42,945 nucleotides of DNA from Bacteroidota bacterium (GCA_016194985.1 JACQAK010000001.1:1-42945); one strand, 5' to 3'. Shown: positions 1-8,452, numbered from the stretch's first letter. Translations and numbers: made by a program. Notes: a model not told the origin generated them from the letters alone.

Positions 1-358
1 CCTTTCCGCCATGCTTATCATAAAATGCCTTCGTTGTAATTAAGTGCTGTTTCCTGAATAAAAAACTATCATCGCGCTTATATAAGGTTTCTCCGGCCTT
101 CTTTCCAAACCAGTAACCAAACATATTACCAATAATAGCAGCCAACATAAGCAATAGTAGCAATGGAAAAAATGCGGTATTGAGTAAGTGGGGCTTAGTG
201 GCGCACAACAATCCCGAAATAAAAATCAATGAATCGCCCGGCAAAAAGAAACCAATCAACAAGCCTGTTTCTGCAAACACTACAAATAACAGTAACCATA
301 AACCACCGTAATGAATAATGCTTTGAGGATCGGTTAATTGTTTCAGGAATTCGAGCAT
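1..358 (-). CDS. DedA family membrane protein (N-terminal part, cut by window edge)
   Basis: The reading frame starts at an ATG at 356-358 and runs off the left edge, giving about 119 residues. It contains a hydrophobic first segment followed by the motif FAETGLLIGFFLPGDSL (residues 28-44), the typical DedA/SNARE-associated signature, then a second strongly hydrophobic segment and GNMFGYWFGKKAG, also typical of DedA. DedA proteins are inner-membrane proteins, some of which act as lipid flippases (known of the family). The C-terminal half is outside the window. The upstream neighbour on the same strand is an SRPBCC gene 19 bp away. Confidence 0.88.
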   Translation of the reverse strand, partial: MLEFLKQLTDPQSIIHYGGLWLLLFVVFAETGLLIGFFLPGDSLIFISGLLCATKPHLLNTAFFPLLLLLMLAAIIGNMFGYWFGKKAGETLYKRDDSFLFRKQHLITTKAFYDKHGGK

Positions 359-377
359 GCTGCAAAAGTAGTCAAAC

Positions 378-812
378 TTATTGTTCCGCCAATTCTTTTA
401 ATTTTTCATTCATCAATCTAAATCCATTCATTGTTTGAACATCCAGCATTTTTTTAAAAAGTGGCACTAATATTCCTTTAAATTTTTCGCTTTGTATAAA
501 GGTGGTTGTGCCATTATGATGATTAATTAATTCGAATTGATGTTCACCGTCAAACAGGCCCGGAAAAAATAAATGGCCCAGCCAGCGAAATTCCTTACAA
601 CCATCAAAAGCCAACACAGTGGGCTTAAATGTCATGCCCTTACCTCCGGGAGGCTCTATAAAAGCAGTGATTTTACTCCCAACCTTTATCTCTCCTTGTA
701 TAGATTTAATGAAAGGATTCCAATCAGGATATTTTTCGAAGTTGGTTAATATTGCCCATACTTTTTCAGGGCCGGCATTAATAAGGATTTGAGTGGTGAT
801 TTCTTTTGCCAT
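378..812 (-). CDS. SRPBCC family (START-like) ligand-binding protein
   Basis: A 144-residue soluble protein with the helix-grip pattern of the polyketide cyclase/START superfamily: the start ITTQILINAGPEKVWAILTN, then YPDWNPFIKSI (about residues 28-38), a central beta region with FRWLGHLFFPGLFDGEHQFEL, and a C-terminal long helix ending in MNEKLKELAEQ. Members bind hydrophobic ligands; no ligand can be named from sequence. The gene follows the Crp/Fnr regulator gene on the same strand with a 100-bp gap that carries an FNR-type palindrome, so it is a candidate target of that regulator (inference). No signal peptide is seen. Confidence 0.85.
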   Translation of the reverse strand: MAKEITTQILINAGPEKVWAILTNFEKYPDWNPFIKSIQGEIKVGSKITAFIEPPGGKGMTFKPTVLAFDGCKEFRWLGHLFFPGLFDGEHQFELINHHNGTTTFIQSEKFKGILVPLFKKMLDVQTMNGFRLMNEKLKELAEQ

Positions 813-864
813 GACTACTATTTTTAATTTATAAAAAAATGATTTTGTTTTTGTATTGATGATA

Positions 865-872
865 CAAAGGTG
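865..872 (-). promoter_or_regulatory. Weak -7 promoter element for the SRPBCC gene
   Basis: On the minus strand the sequence reads CACCTTTG, one base from the Bacteroidota -7 consensus TAnnTTTG. A transcript start near 859-860 would place the TTGAT-N4-ATCAA palindrome (centre 901.5) about 41-42 bp upstream, which is the class II activator position. There is no clear -33 TTTG box, as is common for activator-dependent promoters. This is inference from spacing only. Confidence 0.3.
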
Positions 873-892
873 AAAATCAATTAGTCATTTGC

Positions 893-910
893 TCTTGATA
901 AAAATCAAGA
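893..910. promoter_or_regulatory. FNR/Crp-type operator palindrome TTGAT-N4-ATCAA
   Basis: The bases TCTTGAT-AAAA-ATCAAGA form a perfect 7-bp inverted repeat with a 4-bp spacer, containing an exact match to the FNR consensus TTGATnnnnATCAA. It lies between the stop codon of the Crp/Fnr regulator gene (913) and the SRPBCC gene start (812). The regulator's recognition helix has the E-T-F-S-R pattern (E178, S181, R182) with the spacing used by FNR to read TTGAT. That the two interact is inference. Confidence 0.6.
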
Positions 911-912
911 AA

Positions 913-1482
913 TTAAGAAAGTTGTTTTTTCCTTATTCTACTAAAGGTTTCGGGCGTCATGCCCAGCATAGACGCAATATATTGTAAAGGAACCTGATTA
1001 AACAATTCTTTATTATGCGCAAAAAAGAAATGGTAACGCTCTTCGGCTGTCATAGAAAGATGACTGAAAATGCGATCTTCCAGGATGGTAAAGCAACGGG
1101 CAATAAATAATTTTTCAAGCTCGTGCCATTGATGTATCAGGGTTCCTATCTTTTGATAGTCTGCTTTAGTGATGGTATAAAGTTCGGTATCCGATAACGC
1201 CTGAATATTCCAGCGTGCCGGTGTGTCAAATATTAAACTGGATAAATCGGTTACAAAATACCCTTTCGTAGAGATCCATTGTGTAATTTCTTTATCATCA
1301 ACGATGACATAAATCCTTAAAAATCCGGATTTAATAAAGCTAAGCTTATCAGAGGATTTACCTGATTTCAAAAAGAAATCGTCTTTTTTTAAAGTTGTTT
1401 GTTTAAATAAGGAACCGATAAGTTCTAAATCAGATTGCTTAACACCAAAATAGGATTTAATATACTGTTCTAGTTCTGTCAT
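913..1482 (-). CDS. Crp/Fnr family transcriptional regulator
   Basis: A 189-residue protein with an N-terminal cyclic-nucleotide-binding-like beta-barrel (about residues 10-115, including FLRIYVIVDDKEITQWI) and a C-terminal winged helix whose second helix reads YIASMLGMTPETFSRIRKK (residues 168-186). The E178-x-x-S181-R182 arrangement matches the DNA-contacting residues of Crp/FNR proteins. Only one cysteine (C130) is present, so an oxygen-sensing Fe-S cluster like that of FNR is not expected. It resembles the many short Bacteroidota Crp paralogues whose ligand is unknown. It stands between the ABC ATPase gene and the SRPBCC gene, all on the minus strand. Confidence 0.9.
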   Translation of the reverse strand: MTELEQYIKSYFGVKQSDLELIGSLFKQTTLKKDDFFLKSGKSSDKLSFIKSGFLRIYVIVDDKEITQWISTKGYFVTDLSSLIFDTPARWNIQALSDTELYTITKADYQKIGTLIHQWHELEKLFIARCFTILEDRIFSHLSMTAEERYHFFFAHNKELFNQVPLQYIASMLGMTPETFSRIRKKQLS

Positions 1483-1506
1483 CAGTAGATTGAATCTATT
1501 TCAGCA

Positions 1507-2679
1507 TTAAACCAATTCAGTAGTAGACATACGCTTTTTTTCAATGCTGGCCTTAATATCGGTGATCTGTCCTTTAGGAATAGAGCTGATCAGGTTTTTG
1601 GTATACTCGGTTTTAGGATTCAAATAAATCTCGTCGGCATCACCCATCTCCTCTATTTTGCCTTTATTCATTACGACCATACGATCGCTCATAAACTTAA
1701 CAACCGACAAATCATGCGAAATAAAAATATAGGTGAATTTGAATTCACGTTTCAGATCATTCAATAAATTCAATACCTGTGCCTGAACCGACACATCCAA
1801 TGCACTTACACTCTCATCACAAATAATGAATTTAGGATTTAAAGCCAGGGCTCTGGCAATACATACACGCTGACGCTGACCACCGCTAAACTCATGAGGA
1901 TAACGATTGTATTGCTTTTCTTCCAAGCCTACTTTTTTCAATAACTCGTGAACTTTTTCTTTTCGCTGACTGTTGCTATCCAGAATATTATGCACCTGCA
2001 TAGGCTCCATCAAAGCCTCACCAATAGTAATACGTGGATTTAAAGATGAATAAGGATCCTGAAAGATAATTTGCATATCCTTTCTCAACTGCCTCATATC
2101 TTCCGGTTTTAAACGCAACAAATCATTGCGCTGAAAAAATATCTTTCCTTCAGTCGGTTCATTTAATCGTAAGATCGTTCTTCCTAAGGTTGTTTTACCA
2201 CAACCGCTTTCCCCTACTAATCCTAAAGTTTCCCCTTCATATACATCCAGGGTCACATCATCTACCGCTTTCACATAATCAATGGTTCTGCCGAAGAAGG
2301 TTTTATTTTTAGGAAAATAGGTTTTAATATTTTGTATTTCCAGAATTTTGGAACGTTCGTATAATTCTTTATGTTCCGCCGCACGTTGCTCTTTTGTGAT
2401 GATAACACTATTGATAGCCTCGCTAACGGTTGTAGGAATTTCGAGCATATTGCCTTCCTCATCGGTACTCATAAAATCAGCAGACACCGGCAAACGCATT
2501 AACCGTTTATCCAAAGGAGGACGGCATGCCAATAAACTCTTGGTATATGGGTGTTTTGGATTACTGAATATCTCTAATACAGGACCTTGCTCTACAACCT
2601 TCCCTTTATACATAACCATTACTTTATCCGCCAATTCGGCAATAACGCCCAAATCATGCGTAATAAACATAATACCCAT
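1507..2679 (-). CDS. Peptide/nickel-type ABC transporter ATPase, second ATPase domain plus the tail of the first
   Basis: This is the downstream portion of a tandem-ATPase protein of the Dpp/Opp/Gsi type. Its first ~105 residues ([37 protein letters not shown]) are the H-loop and C-terminal end of a first ATPase domain. A complete second domain follows: Walker [11 protein letters not shown]-loop [12 protein letters not shown], signature FSGGQRQR, Walker B FIICDES, D-loop SALD, H-loop FISHDLS. The annotated ATG at 2677-2679 is only the internal Met of [11 protein letters not shown], because the frame is broken just upstream near 2691-2696. In an intact gene this would import peptides or similar solutes. 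No permease or binding-protein gene is adjacent. Confidence 0.85.
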   Translation of the reverse strand: MGIMFITHDLGVIAELADKVMVMYKGKVVEQGPVLEIFSNPKHPYTKSLLACRPPLDKRLMRLPVSADFMSTDEEGNMLEIPTTVSEAINSVIITKEQRAAEHKELYERSKILEIQNIKTYFPKNKTFFGRTIDYVKAVDDVTLDVYEGETLGLVGESGCGKTTLGRTILRLNEPTEGKIFFQRNDLLRLKPEDMRQLRKDMQIIFQDPYSSLNPRITIGEALMEPMQVHNILDSNSQRKEKVHELLKKVGLEEKQYNRYPHEFSGGQRQRVCIARALALNPKFIICDESVSALDVSVQAQVLNLLNDLKREFKFTYIFISHDLSVVKFMSDRMVVMNKGKIEEMGDADEIYLNPKTEYTKNLISSIPKGQITDIKASIEKKRMSTTELV

Positions 2680-3034
2680 GTCGTGTTCGCGTTGCGGGAT
2701 TAAGGCTGGTCATGGGTTCCTGAAAGATCATAGCCACCTCGTTACCACGAAATGAACGCATTTCTTCAGTTGGTAAATTACGAAGATTGACTACCCCTTT
2801 GTTTTTTGAATGATATAAAATGTCGCCACCGGAAACACGTCCCGGAGGATTAGGGATCAATTGCATAATAGAAAGGGAAGTTACCGACTTACCGGAACCA
2901 CTTTCACCAACAATACCAATTGTTTCGCCTTTATGGAGTGTGAATGATACATCATTTACAGCTTTGATAAACTCTCCATCTGACTTAAACTCAGTAACTA
3001 AATTTTTAACTTCCAGTAATACCTCTTTTTGCAT
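2654..3034 (-). pseudogene. First ATPase domain of the same tandem ABC protein, truncated by an internal deletion
   Basis: Starting at the ATG at 3034, the protein reads [16 protein letters not shown], Walker [12 protein letters not shown] and Q-loop [13 protein letters not shown], then leaves the family sequence and stops after [13 protein letters not shown]. In the next frame the sequence continues as [16 protein letters not shown]. Comparison with the family (for example E. coli DppD) shows that about 95 residues, covering the SGG signature, Walker B and D-loop, are missing between SLNP and QREHD, with a shift of frame. The original gene therefore spanned 1507-3034 and is now split, either by a real deletion or by an assembly fault. 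Confidence 0.85.
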
Positions 3035-3205
3035 AATATATCACTACGAATATAGGAAATTTGAATAAATAGCAAAGATTTTGGTTGGGCAAAAACGGCT
3101 GTTTATCGAAAAATGTAATATATCAAAGGATTGTTGCAGAATAGTGTACCTTATTTTAGTACATCCTTCAGGAGATCCTTTCCGTAAAGGCAAATCCGGT
3201 TGAAG

Positions 3206-4027
3206 CTACTCCTTTAAAGGACGGCAATCACCTATTCGCTTATCCCAAAAATCATAGGTATATGGCTGGTGCCGAACATGGGTTGAAAATACCCCGTTTT
3301 TAAAGAAATAAAGGATTTCCACGCCTATAGTATCAAATCGGTAATACATCTCGTCATGATCGATACACTCGTATAAGTAATCATCGCAGGCCTGGTGAAG
3401 AGAATCCTTATTGAAACTAACCGGTCCCAGGCTTAATGCTGTTTTTTGATGCTTCCGGATCAGCTTGGTGGCTTTATTCTCTATAATAATCCCAATGTTC
3501 TTCCCGTCGTTATTTATAGCCGGATAAGGAGTTTCAGAGAATTTTTTCATGATCGTTCCTGCAAGTAATCTGATCACCAAAGGATTATCTTTCACCAAAA
3601 CATAAGGTGCCCTTTCCTGCATAGGACTTCTGTCGTATACAATAGAAGCAATATTATTAACGGGATGCTGACTTAACCAGCTATTTAAAACCCACGAACC
3701 GGCGATATAACTAAAGACATGTAATTTTTTGTAGTGCATCAATTGATGCTTTTCTATAAACTGATTAACATTGATGACACATTGCTGCAGGGAATCTCTT
3801 CCGATATAATGAGGAATAAACAAATCGTATCCCTGATGAGAAAAATACGCTTTAATGTCTTTAACCCCATGTATTTTAGAGCCAAATCCCGGTAATATGA
3901 GAATAGCTTCTTTTTGAGCAACAGGCTCTGATCTATTCTCTATAACCACTATATCTTTACGATGGGCAAAGGCAAAAGACACAATGAAACACATGGTGCT
4001 TAAGATCACTATATGTTTCGTAGTCAT
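3206..4027 (-). CDS. Secreted alpha/beta-hydrolase-like protein without a recognisable catalytic serine
   Basis: A 273-residue protein with an N-terminal signal-peptide-like segment (VILSTMCFIVSFAFA, residues 7-21). The core resembles lipases: ILILPGFGSKIHG (residues 42-54) fits strand 3 plus the oxyanion turn, and HVFSYIAGSWVL (103-114) fits the nucleophile elbow. There the G-x-S-x-G pattern reads S106-Y-I108-A-G110, so isoleucine stands where the serine should be. It may be a non-catalytic binding protein or use another residue. It is the last gene of a three-gene unit with the ABC-2 exporter; its start codon lies one base beyond the permease stop. The precise function is not recognised. 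Confidence 0.65.
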   Translation of the reverse strand: MTTKHIVILSTMCFIVSFAFAHRKDIVVIENRSEPVAQKEAILILPGFGSKIHGVKDIKAYFSHQGYDLFIPHYIGRDSLQQCVINVNQFIEKHQLMHYKKLHVFSYIAGSWVLNSWLSQHPVNNIASIVYDRSPMQERAPYVLVKDNPLVIRLLAGTIMKKFSETPYPAINNDGKNIGIIIENKATKLIRKHQKTALSLGPVSFNKDSLHQACDDYLYECIDHDEMYYRFDTIGVEILYFFKNGVFSTHVRHQPYTYDFWDKRIGDCRPLKE

Positions 4028-4028
4028 A

Positions 4029-5372
4029 TTATCCCTTATAAAATAACCATTTACCGATTTCTTTCCAGGTTGTTTTTTTACCGTACATTAAAATACCGGT
4101 ACGATAAATTTTTCCGGCCAGCCAGGTAAAAAACAGGAAGCCTACCACCAACATAACCATAGAGAGAGAGAGCTCCCATACAGGTACATCAAATGGCAAA
4201 CGTACCATCATCACTATGGGAGATGTTAACGGAAAAATGGAGAAAAACTGCGCCATAGAACTATCCGGATCCGTTACTACGCTTTGCGCAATAATAAAGC
4301 TGGCAATGAGCGGGATGGTAACCGGTAAAATAAATTGCTGTGTATCTGCTTCGCTATCCACCGCCGATCCGATGGCCGCAAATAAAGCCGCATACAACAA
4401 ATACCCAAACAAAAAGTAAAAGGCAAAACACATCAACACTTTAGAAATATTAATATTATTGACGTTATTAAATAATTCAATGACTTCGTTTGGAGAATCC
4501 ACCTTTTCCATTTTATCAATACCCGCTGTCAGATCATTCTTCATCACCTTCTCCATCTGCGTATTATGCTTCATTGTATCCGCAATCTGATCTTTAAACA
4601 AGATACTATTAACGGTCGTGCTGATGATCAAGGTTAAAACGATCCATAAAATAAACTGGGTTAAGCCAACCAGAGCCACCCCAATAATTTTACCCAACAT
4701 CAACTGAAATGGTTTTACAGAAGACACGATCACTTCTACAATCCGATTTGTTTTTTCCTCAATAACGCCCCTCATAACCTGAGAACCATAAAGGAAGATC
4801 ATGAAATAAATAATAATAGCACAAACAAAACCGATAGCCATATTAATTTCGGTATTGGTTTTTTCGTCTTTTCCTTCTTCGGTTACTTTAAGAGTTAGTA
4901 TCTCCACCGGACGACGGGCTTTATCAATTTTTGTCAGATCAATACTATCTCCCTGCAAACGGTAGTCAAATAATATATTTTCCATTGTATTGGAAATATA
5001 TTGTTCTACACTAAGGCCCGGTTGTTTTTTATAATATAATACAGGCGTCGTTTTATTATCATTTAATGCGTCGCCTTTGATTTCCATGATGAGATCAAAA
5101 GGTCCGTCTTTTAATTTTGCCTTAGCCGACTGAATAGATTCAGCACCATACGTAAATTTAATTTGTTTGGTATTAGGTATTTTATCAACAAATAAACCAC
5201 TATGATCCAACACTAATATCTGGTGATCTGTTTTATCACGCATTGCCAACCAAACAGGTACGATCATTAAACCGGCCATTAACAAAGGCCCCAAAAGAGT
5301 CATGATTAAAAAAGATTTTTTCTTAACTCTCGAAAAATATTCGCGTTGGATGATTAAAAATAATTTGTTCAT
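4029..5372 (-). CDS. ABC-2 type transporter permease, NatB-like
   Basis: A 447-residue integral membrane protein. An N-terminal transmembrane segment follows IQREYFSRVKKKSFLIMTLLGP, then a large extracytoplasmic loop (about residues 45-180), then five hydrophobic segments, including IGFVCAIIIYFMIFLYGSQ, and the motif RGVIEEKTNRIVEVIVSSV (about 201-219), a hallmark of the NatB/YhaP (COG1668) family. It pairs with the ATPase gene 11 bp upstream to form an exporter; NatAB-type systems have been linked to Na+ or drug efflux, but the substrate here is unknown. It is co-transcribed with the hydrolase-like gene that follows. Confidence 0.9.
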   Translation of the reverse strand: MNKLFLIIQREYFSRVKKKSFLIMTLLGPLLMAGLMIVPVWLAMRDKTDHQILVLDHSGLFVDKIPNTKQIKFTYGAESIQSAKAKLKDGPFDLIMEIKGDALNDNKTTPVLYYKKQPGLSVEQYISNTMENILFDYRLQGDSIDLTKIDKARRPVEILTLKVTEEGKDEKTNTEINMAIGFVCAIIIYFMIFLYGSQVMRGVIEEKTNRIVEVIVSSVKPFQLMLGKIIGVALVGLTQFILWIVLTLIISTTVNSILFKDQIADTMKHNTQMEKVMKNDLTAGIDKMEKVDSPNEVIELFNNVNNINISKVLMCFAFYFLFGYLLYAALFAAIGSAVDSEADTQQFILPVTIPLIASFIIAQSVVTDPDSSMAQFFSIFPLTSPIVMMVRLPFDVPVWELSLSMVMLVVGFLFFTWLAGKIYRTGILMYGKKTTWKEIGKWLFYKG

Positions 5373-5383
5373 AGGATAAAATA

Positions 5384-6334
5384 TTATTCTGTAAAAGCGC
5401 TTTGAGTGTTTAACGTTGTTTTATTTTCTACTACCGAAATAAAAATGTCATTCATAGAAGGCACTATTTCGTTGAAGGCAAGTATCTCTGAATTACTGAT
5501 CACGGCCTGCAATAAATCATTTGGTTTGTTTTGGCGCAACATCTTTACGGTTACGGTATGTACATCTTCATCTGATTTTTTATCCAGCAATTCAGCGCCT
5601 GCCCACAAAGCATTGGTAAATCCTATCAAATTGCCTCTAAACGTAATGTTATAGGTATTGCTTTTATACTTTTTCCGGATATCCTTCACTGATCCGTCCA
5701 ATAATTTTTCGGCTTTATTGATGAGAGCAATATTATCACATAATTCTTCCACACTACCCATATTATGAGTAGAGAAAATAATGGTGGCTCCCTTATCTCT
5801 CAATTCTAAAATTTCATTCTTGATCAACTGAGCATTAATCGGATCAAAGCCACTAAAGGGTTCATCCAGAATCAACAACTTTGGCTCATGCAACACGGTT
5901 ACAATAAATTGCACTTTTTGCTGCATGCCCTTACTTAACTCTTCAATTTTTTTATCCCACCAGTTCTCAATTTCAAATTTTTTGAACCATTGCTGCAATT
6001 TCACTTTAGCATCGGCCTTTTTCAAACCTTTCAACTGAGCCAGATACATCACCTGCTCGCCAACCGACATTTTTTTGTATAATCCCCGCTCTTCGGGCAA
6101 ATAACCAATAAAATCAACATGCTTAGGAGCCAGTCTTTCTCCATTAAATAAGACATCGCCACTATCCGGACCTGTGATCTGGTTAATGATTCGGATCAAA
6201 GATGTTTTACCGGCTCCGTTTGGGCCTAATAATCCAAATATTTTTTGTGGCTCTACCACTAAACTCACATCTTTTAAAGCCACGTGACTGGCGTAATTCT
6301 TATGGATGTGTTTTACTTCTAATATTGGTGTCAT
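5384..6334 (-). CDS. ABC transporter ATPase, NatA-like
   Basis: A 316-residue ATPase with Walker A GLLGPNGAGKTS (about residues 34-45), Q-loop YLPEERGLYKKMSVGEQ, signature LSKGMQQKVQF, Walker B LLILDEPFSGFDPIN and H-loop IIFSTHNMG. The EERGLY Q-loop and DUF4162-like C-terminal domain (about residues 225-305) are typical of NatA/YhaQ (COG4152). It precedes its permease by 11 bp on the same strand and energises it from the cytoplasm. The gap to the upstream DUF3050 gene is 107 bp, so its own promoter is likely. Confidence 0.92.
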   Translation of the reverse strand: MTPILEVKHIHKNYASHVALKDVSLVVEPQKIFGLLGPNGAGKTSLIRIINQITGPDSGDVLFNGERLAPKHVDFIGYLPEERGLYKKMSVGEQVMYLAQLKGLKKADAKVKLQQWFKKFEIENWWDKKIEELSKGMQQKVQFIVTVLHEPKLLILDEPFSGFDPINAQLIKNEILELRDKGATIIFSTHNMGSVEELCDNIALINKAEKLLDGSVKDIRKKYKSNTYNITFRGNLIGFTNALWAGAELLDKKSDEDVHTVTVKMLRQNKPNDLLQAVISNSEILAFNEIVPSMNDIFISVVENKTTLNTQSAFTE

Positions 6335-6441
6335 AATATAAAATGTATACGAAATTAATCAATAAATTTTAGTAAAATCTATTAATCCTATAAAAGGTAA
6401 AAGGGATTTAGTAACGGTAAATTATAGTTAACCTGTTTGTT

Positions 6442-7245
6442 TTAAACCGCCAGTGGTTTATCTGCAACCGCCTTCAGTTGCTCATAAACTCCGTCCCAAA
6501 GTGCAATGCGTTTTTTAAGCGACTCCATAGTTGCCAGTTCTGCCTCCCGCCACTTTTGCTCATCGTTGCCACATAAATTAGCGGTCATTTGTAATGCCAG
6601 ATGACTGTGATGATCGCCATCCACTTCAATATGACGCTCCAAATAATATTTAAAAACAGAAATATTATTTGGAAAATTTTTATGAATATCATTGATTATA
6701 GCCATAAACATGCCCGGAATTAAATCTTCGCGACCAAAGGTAAAAATAGCAGATTGCAGATAGTCTTTTTTACTGTTAATGATTCCAAATGTAAAATCCA
6801 CAAATGCTTTAGCCGCTTCAGGTGTTTTGGAAGCTTGATAAGCCAGAGGGAAATCGCCCGTTTCTTTTAATACATTGACAAATGTTTCAATAGGGGCTGT
6901 ATTCGCCCCACATTGATGCATCGCATCCAGATATAATTCGAAATGACTTTTCCTGTTGCCAAACAAATCCACATCCGATTCTTCTCCTACCACTATCTCA
7001 TTGATGAGATGTCTTGTATCAGCCGATCCCTTTGGAAACCAGGGAATACTGGTACATGTTAAATTATTTTGCAGGGCCTTTAATAACGACATGAAATCCC
7101 AAACAGCATACACATGGTATTGTGTAAATACTTTTAAATCATCCAGATCTCTGATCACAGAATATACTTTATGATGGATAATTTCCTGCCTTAAAGGTTC
7201 AATGTTTTTTTTGATGCGTTCAATATGTTCGTTCATACGTATCAT
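6442..7245 (-). CDS. DUF3050 family protein (heme-oxygenase-like fold expected)
   Basis: A 267-residue helical protein matching the DUF3050 pattern: FTQYHVYAVWDFMSLLKALQ (about residues 40-59), HLINEIVVGEESD, and YYLERHIEVDGDHHSHLAL near residues 205-223. The conserved His/Glu/Asp clusters are what one would expect of a helical metal-binding oxygenase-like protein, but no reaction is established to my knowledge. It lies 10 bp downstream of the RlmI-type gene on the same strand and is probably co-transcribed. An alternative start is Met4 (7236). Confidence 0.8.
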   Translation of the reverse strand: MIRMNEHIERIKKNIEPLRQEIIHHKVYSVIRDLDDLKVFTQYHVYAVWDFMSLLKALQNNLTCTSIPWFPKGSADTRHLINEIVVGEESDVDLFGNRKSHFELYLDAMHQCGANTAPIETFVNVLKETGDFPLAYQASKTPEAAKAFVDFTFGIINSKKDYLQSAIFTFGREDLIPGMFMAIINDIHKNFPNNISVFKYYLERHIEVDGDHHSHLALQMTANLCGNDEQKWREAELATMESLKKRIALWDGVYEQLKAVADKPLAV

Positions 7246-7255
7246 GTGTTTGTTT

Positions 7256-8440
7256 CTACTCTACATAAAAAGCCAGCCCCTTCAAATATTCTCCCTCCGG
7301 AAAATTAGGCGTAATCGTATGGTCAGCCGGTTGTGATAAAGTATTCAATAGTTTCATATGGCGTCTGGATTCAATAGCTGCAGCTGTGACTGTATTATAA
7401 AATAATTTTTTATCGATAACTCCTGAACAGGAAAAGGTAAATAAAATTCCTCCCTTTTTTATATTCTGTAAAGCCATTTGATTTAACCGCTTATAGCCAA
7501 TTACCGCATTATGCGACACATCTCTGCTCTTGGCAAAAGCCGGAGGATCCAGGATGATCACATCATAATTTTTTCCGTGATCTTTTAAATAATCAAAAGT
7601 ATCAACTGCAAAACCCTGATGATTATTGGCATTGTTGAGCGTTGCATTTTTATCACATAATTCGATCGCCTTAGCACTTGAATCTACCGAGTGAATGATA
7701 TCGCAGCCATGTTTGGCAGCATACATGGAAAACCCTCCGGTGTATGAAAATGTATTCAATACACGTTTACCTTTACTATATTTCCCTAATAACTCCCTGT
7801 TTTCACGCTGATCGATAAAGAATCCTGTCTTTTGACCATTAATAAAATCAATATAAAATTTCACATCATTTTCAACCACTACTAACTCTTCCTGGCAAGA
7901 ACCGTACAAAAACTCGTTCTGTAAACCGGCCGAATAATTATTAGGCAAAGTTTCCGAACTCTTATCATATACACTCTTTAAAGCAGAACCATATACTTTT
8001 TTAAGTGCCTCTGTAATATCTGTCCGGCTCTTATGCATCCCGATACTGTGTGCCTGAAATACAATGTGCCCGTTATAAAAATCCATAATCAAACCGGGGC
8101 AGCCATCACCTTCACCAAATACCAAACGATACACATTGGTATGAGGGTTATCTGCCAGATTTAAAAACTGACGATACGCAAAGGCCTTCTCTATTTTCTT
8201 TACCCAAAAGTCAACCGTAATTTGTTGTTTGCTAAATGAAATAATACGACCTGTAATACTTCCCTTTTGGTATTGAGCCATTCCCAAAAACTGCTGTTTG
8301 GCCGAATAAACCTCAACCACATCACCATCTGCAATGTTGGAGTCCTGGGTTTTAATGGCTCCCGAAAAAATCCATGGATGAAAACGAAGCACGGGCAATT
8401 CCTTGCCATTATGTAAAACTAACTTTGGATATTCTATCAT
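7256..8440 (-). CDS. rlmI: RlmI-type class I SAM-dependent 23S rRNA m5C methyltransferase
   Basis: A 394-residue protein with an N-terminal PUA-like domain (about residues 3-72, HPWIFSGAI), a linker with GEGDGCPGLIMDFY (109-122), and a Rossmann methyltransferase domain: motif I LNTFSYTGGFSMYAA (228-242), motif IV DPPAF (298-302) and FSCSG (336-340), whose Cys338 is the expected catalytic cysteine. E. coli RlmI makes m5C1962 in 23S rRNA; the target here is inferred by family. Length is normal. A TAnnTTTG element lies only 5 bp upstream of the ATG. The DUF3050 gene follows after 10 bp. Confidence 0.88.
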   Translation of the reverse strand: MIEYPKLVLHNGKELPVLRFHPWIFSGAIKTQDSNIADGDVVEVYSAKQQFLGMAQYQKGSITGRIISFSKQQITVDFWVKKIEKAFAYRQFLNLADNPHTNVYRLVFGEGDGCPGLIMDFYNGHIVFQAHSIGMHKSRTDITEALKKVYGSALKSVYDKSSETLPNNYSAGLQNEFLYGSCQEELVVVENDVKFYIDFINGQKTGFFIDQRENRELLGKYSKGKRVLNTFSYTGGFSMYAAKHGCDIIHSVDSSAKAIELCDKNATLNNANNHQGFAVDTFDYLKDHGKNYDVIILDPPAFAKSRDVSHNAVIGYKRLNQMALQNIKKGGILFTFSCSGVIDKKLFYNTVTAAAIESRRHMKLLNTLSQPADHTITPNFPEGEYLKGLAFYVE

Positions 8441-8444
8441 AACA

Positions 8445-8452
8445 CAAATGTA
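8445..8452 (-). promoter_or_regulatory. Bacteroidota -7 element upstream of the rlmI-type gene
   Basis: The minus strand reads TACATTTG, an exact TAnnTTTG. A transcript start 5-7 bases further on would coincide with the start codon at 8440, which implies a leaderless or nearly leaderless message. A TTGG lies upstream but with about 23 bp spacing instead of 18-19, so the -33 box is poor. Confidence 0.4.

Noticed and set aside
2348-2755. 135-codon plus-strand frame opposite the ABC gene
   Set aside because: It is antisense to clear ATPase motifs and shows no domain of its own.
3035-3205. Control elements between the ABC gene and the hydrolase-like gene
   Set aside because: No inverted repeat, T-run terminator or TAnnTTTG element was found that stands out from AT-rich background.
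5384-6334. GldA, the ATPase partner of GldF/GldG
   Set aside because: The EERGLY Q-loop and C-terminal domain fit NatA-type ATPases, and it is paired with its own NatB-like permease 30 kb from gldF.
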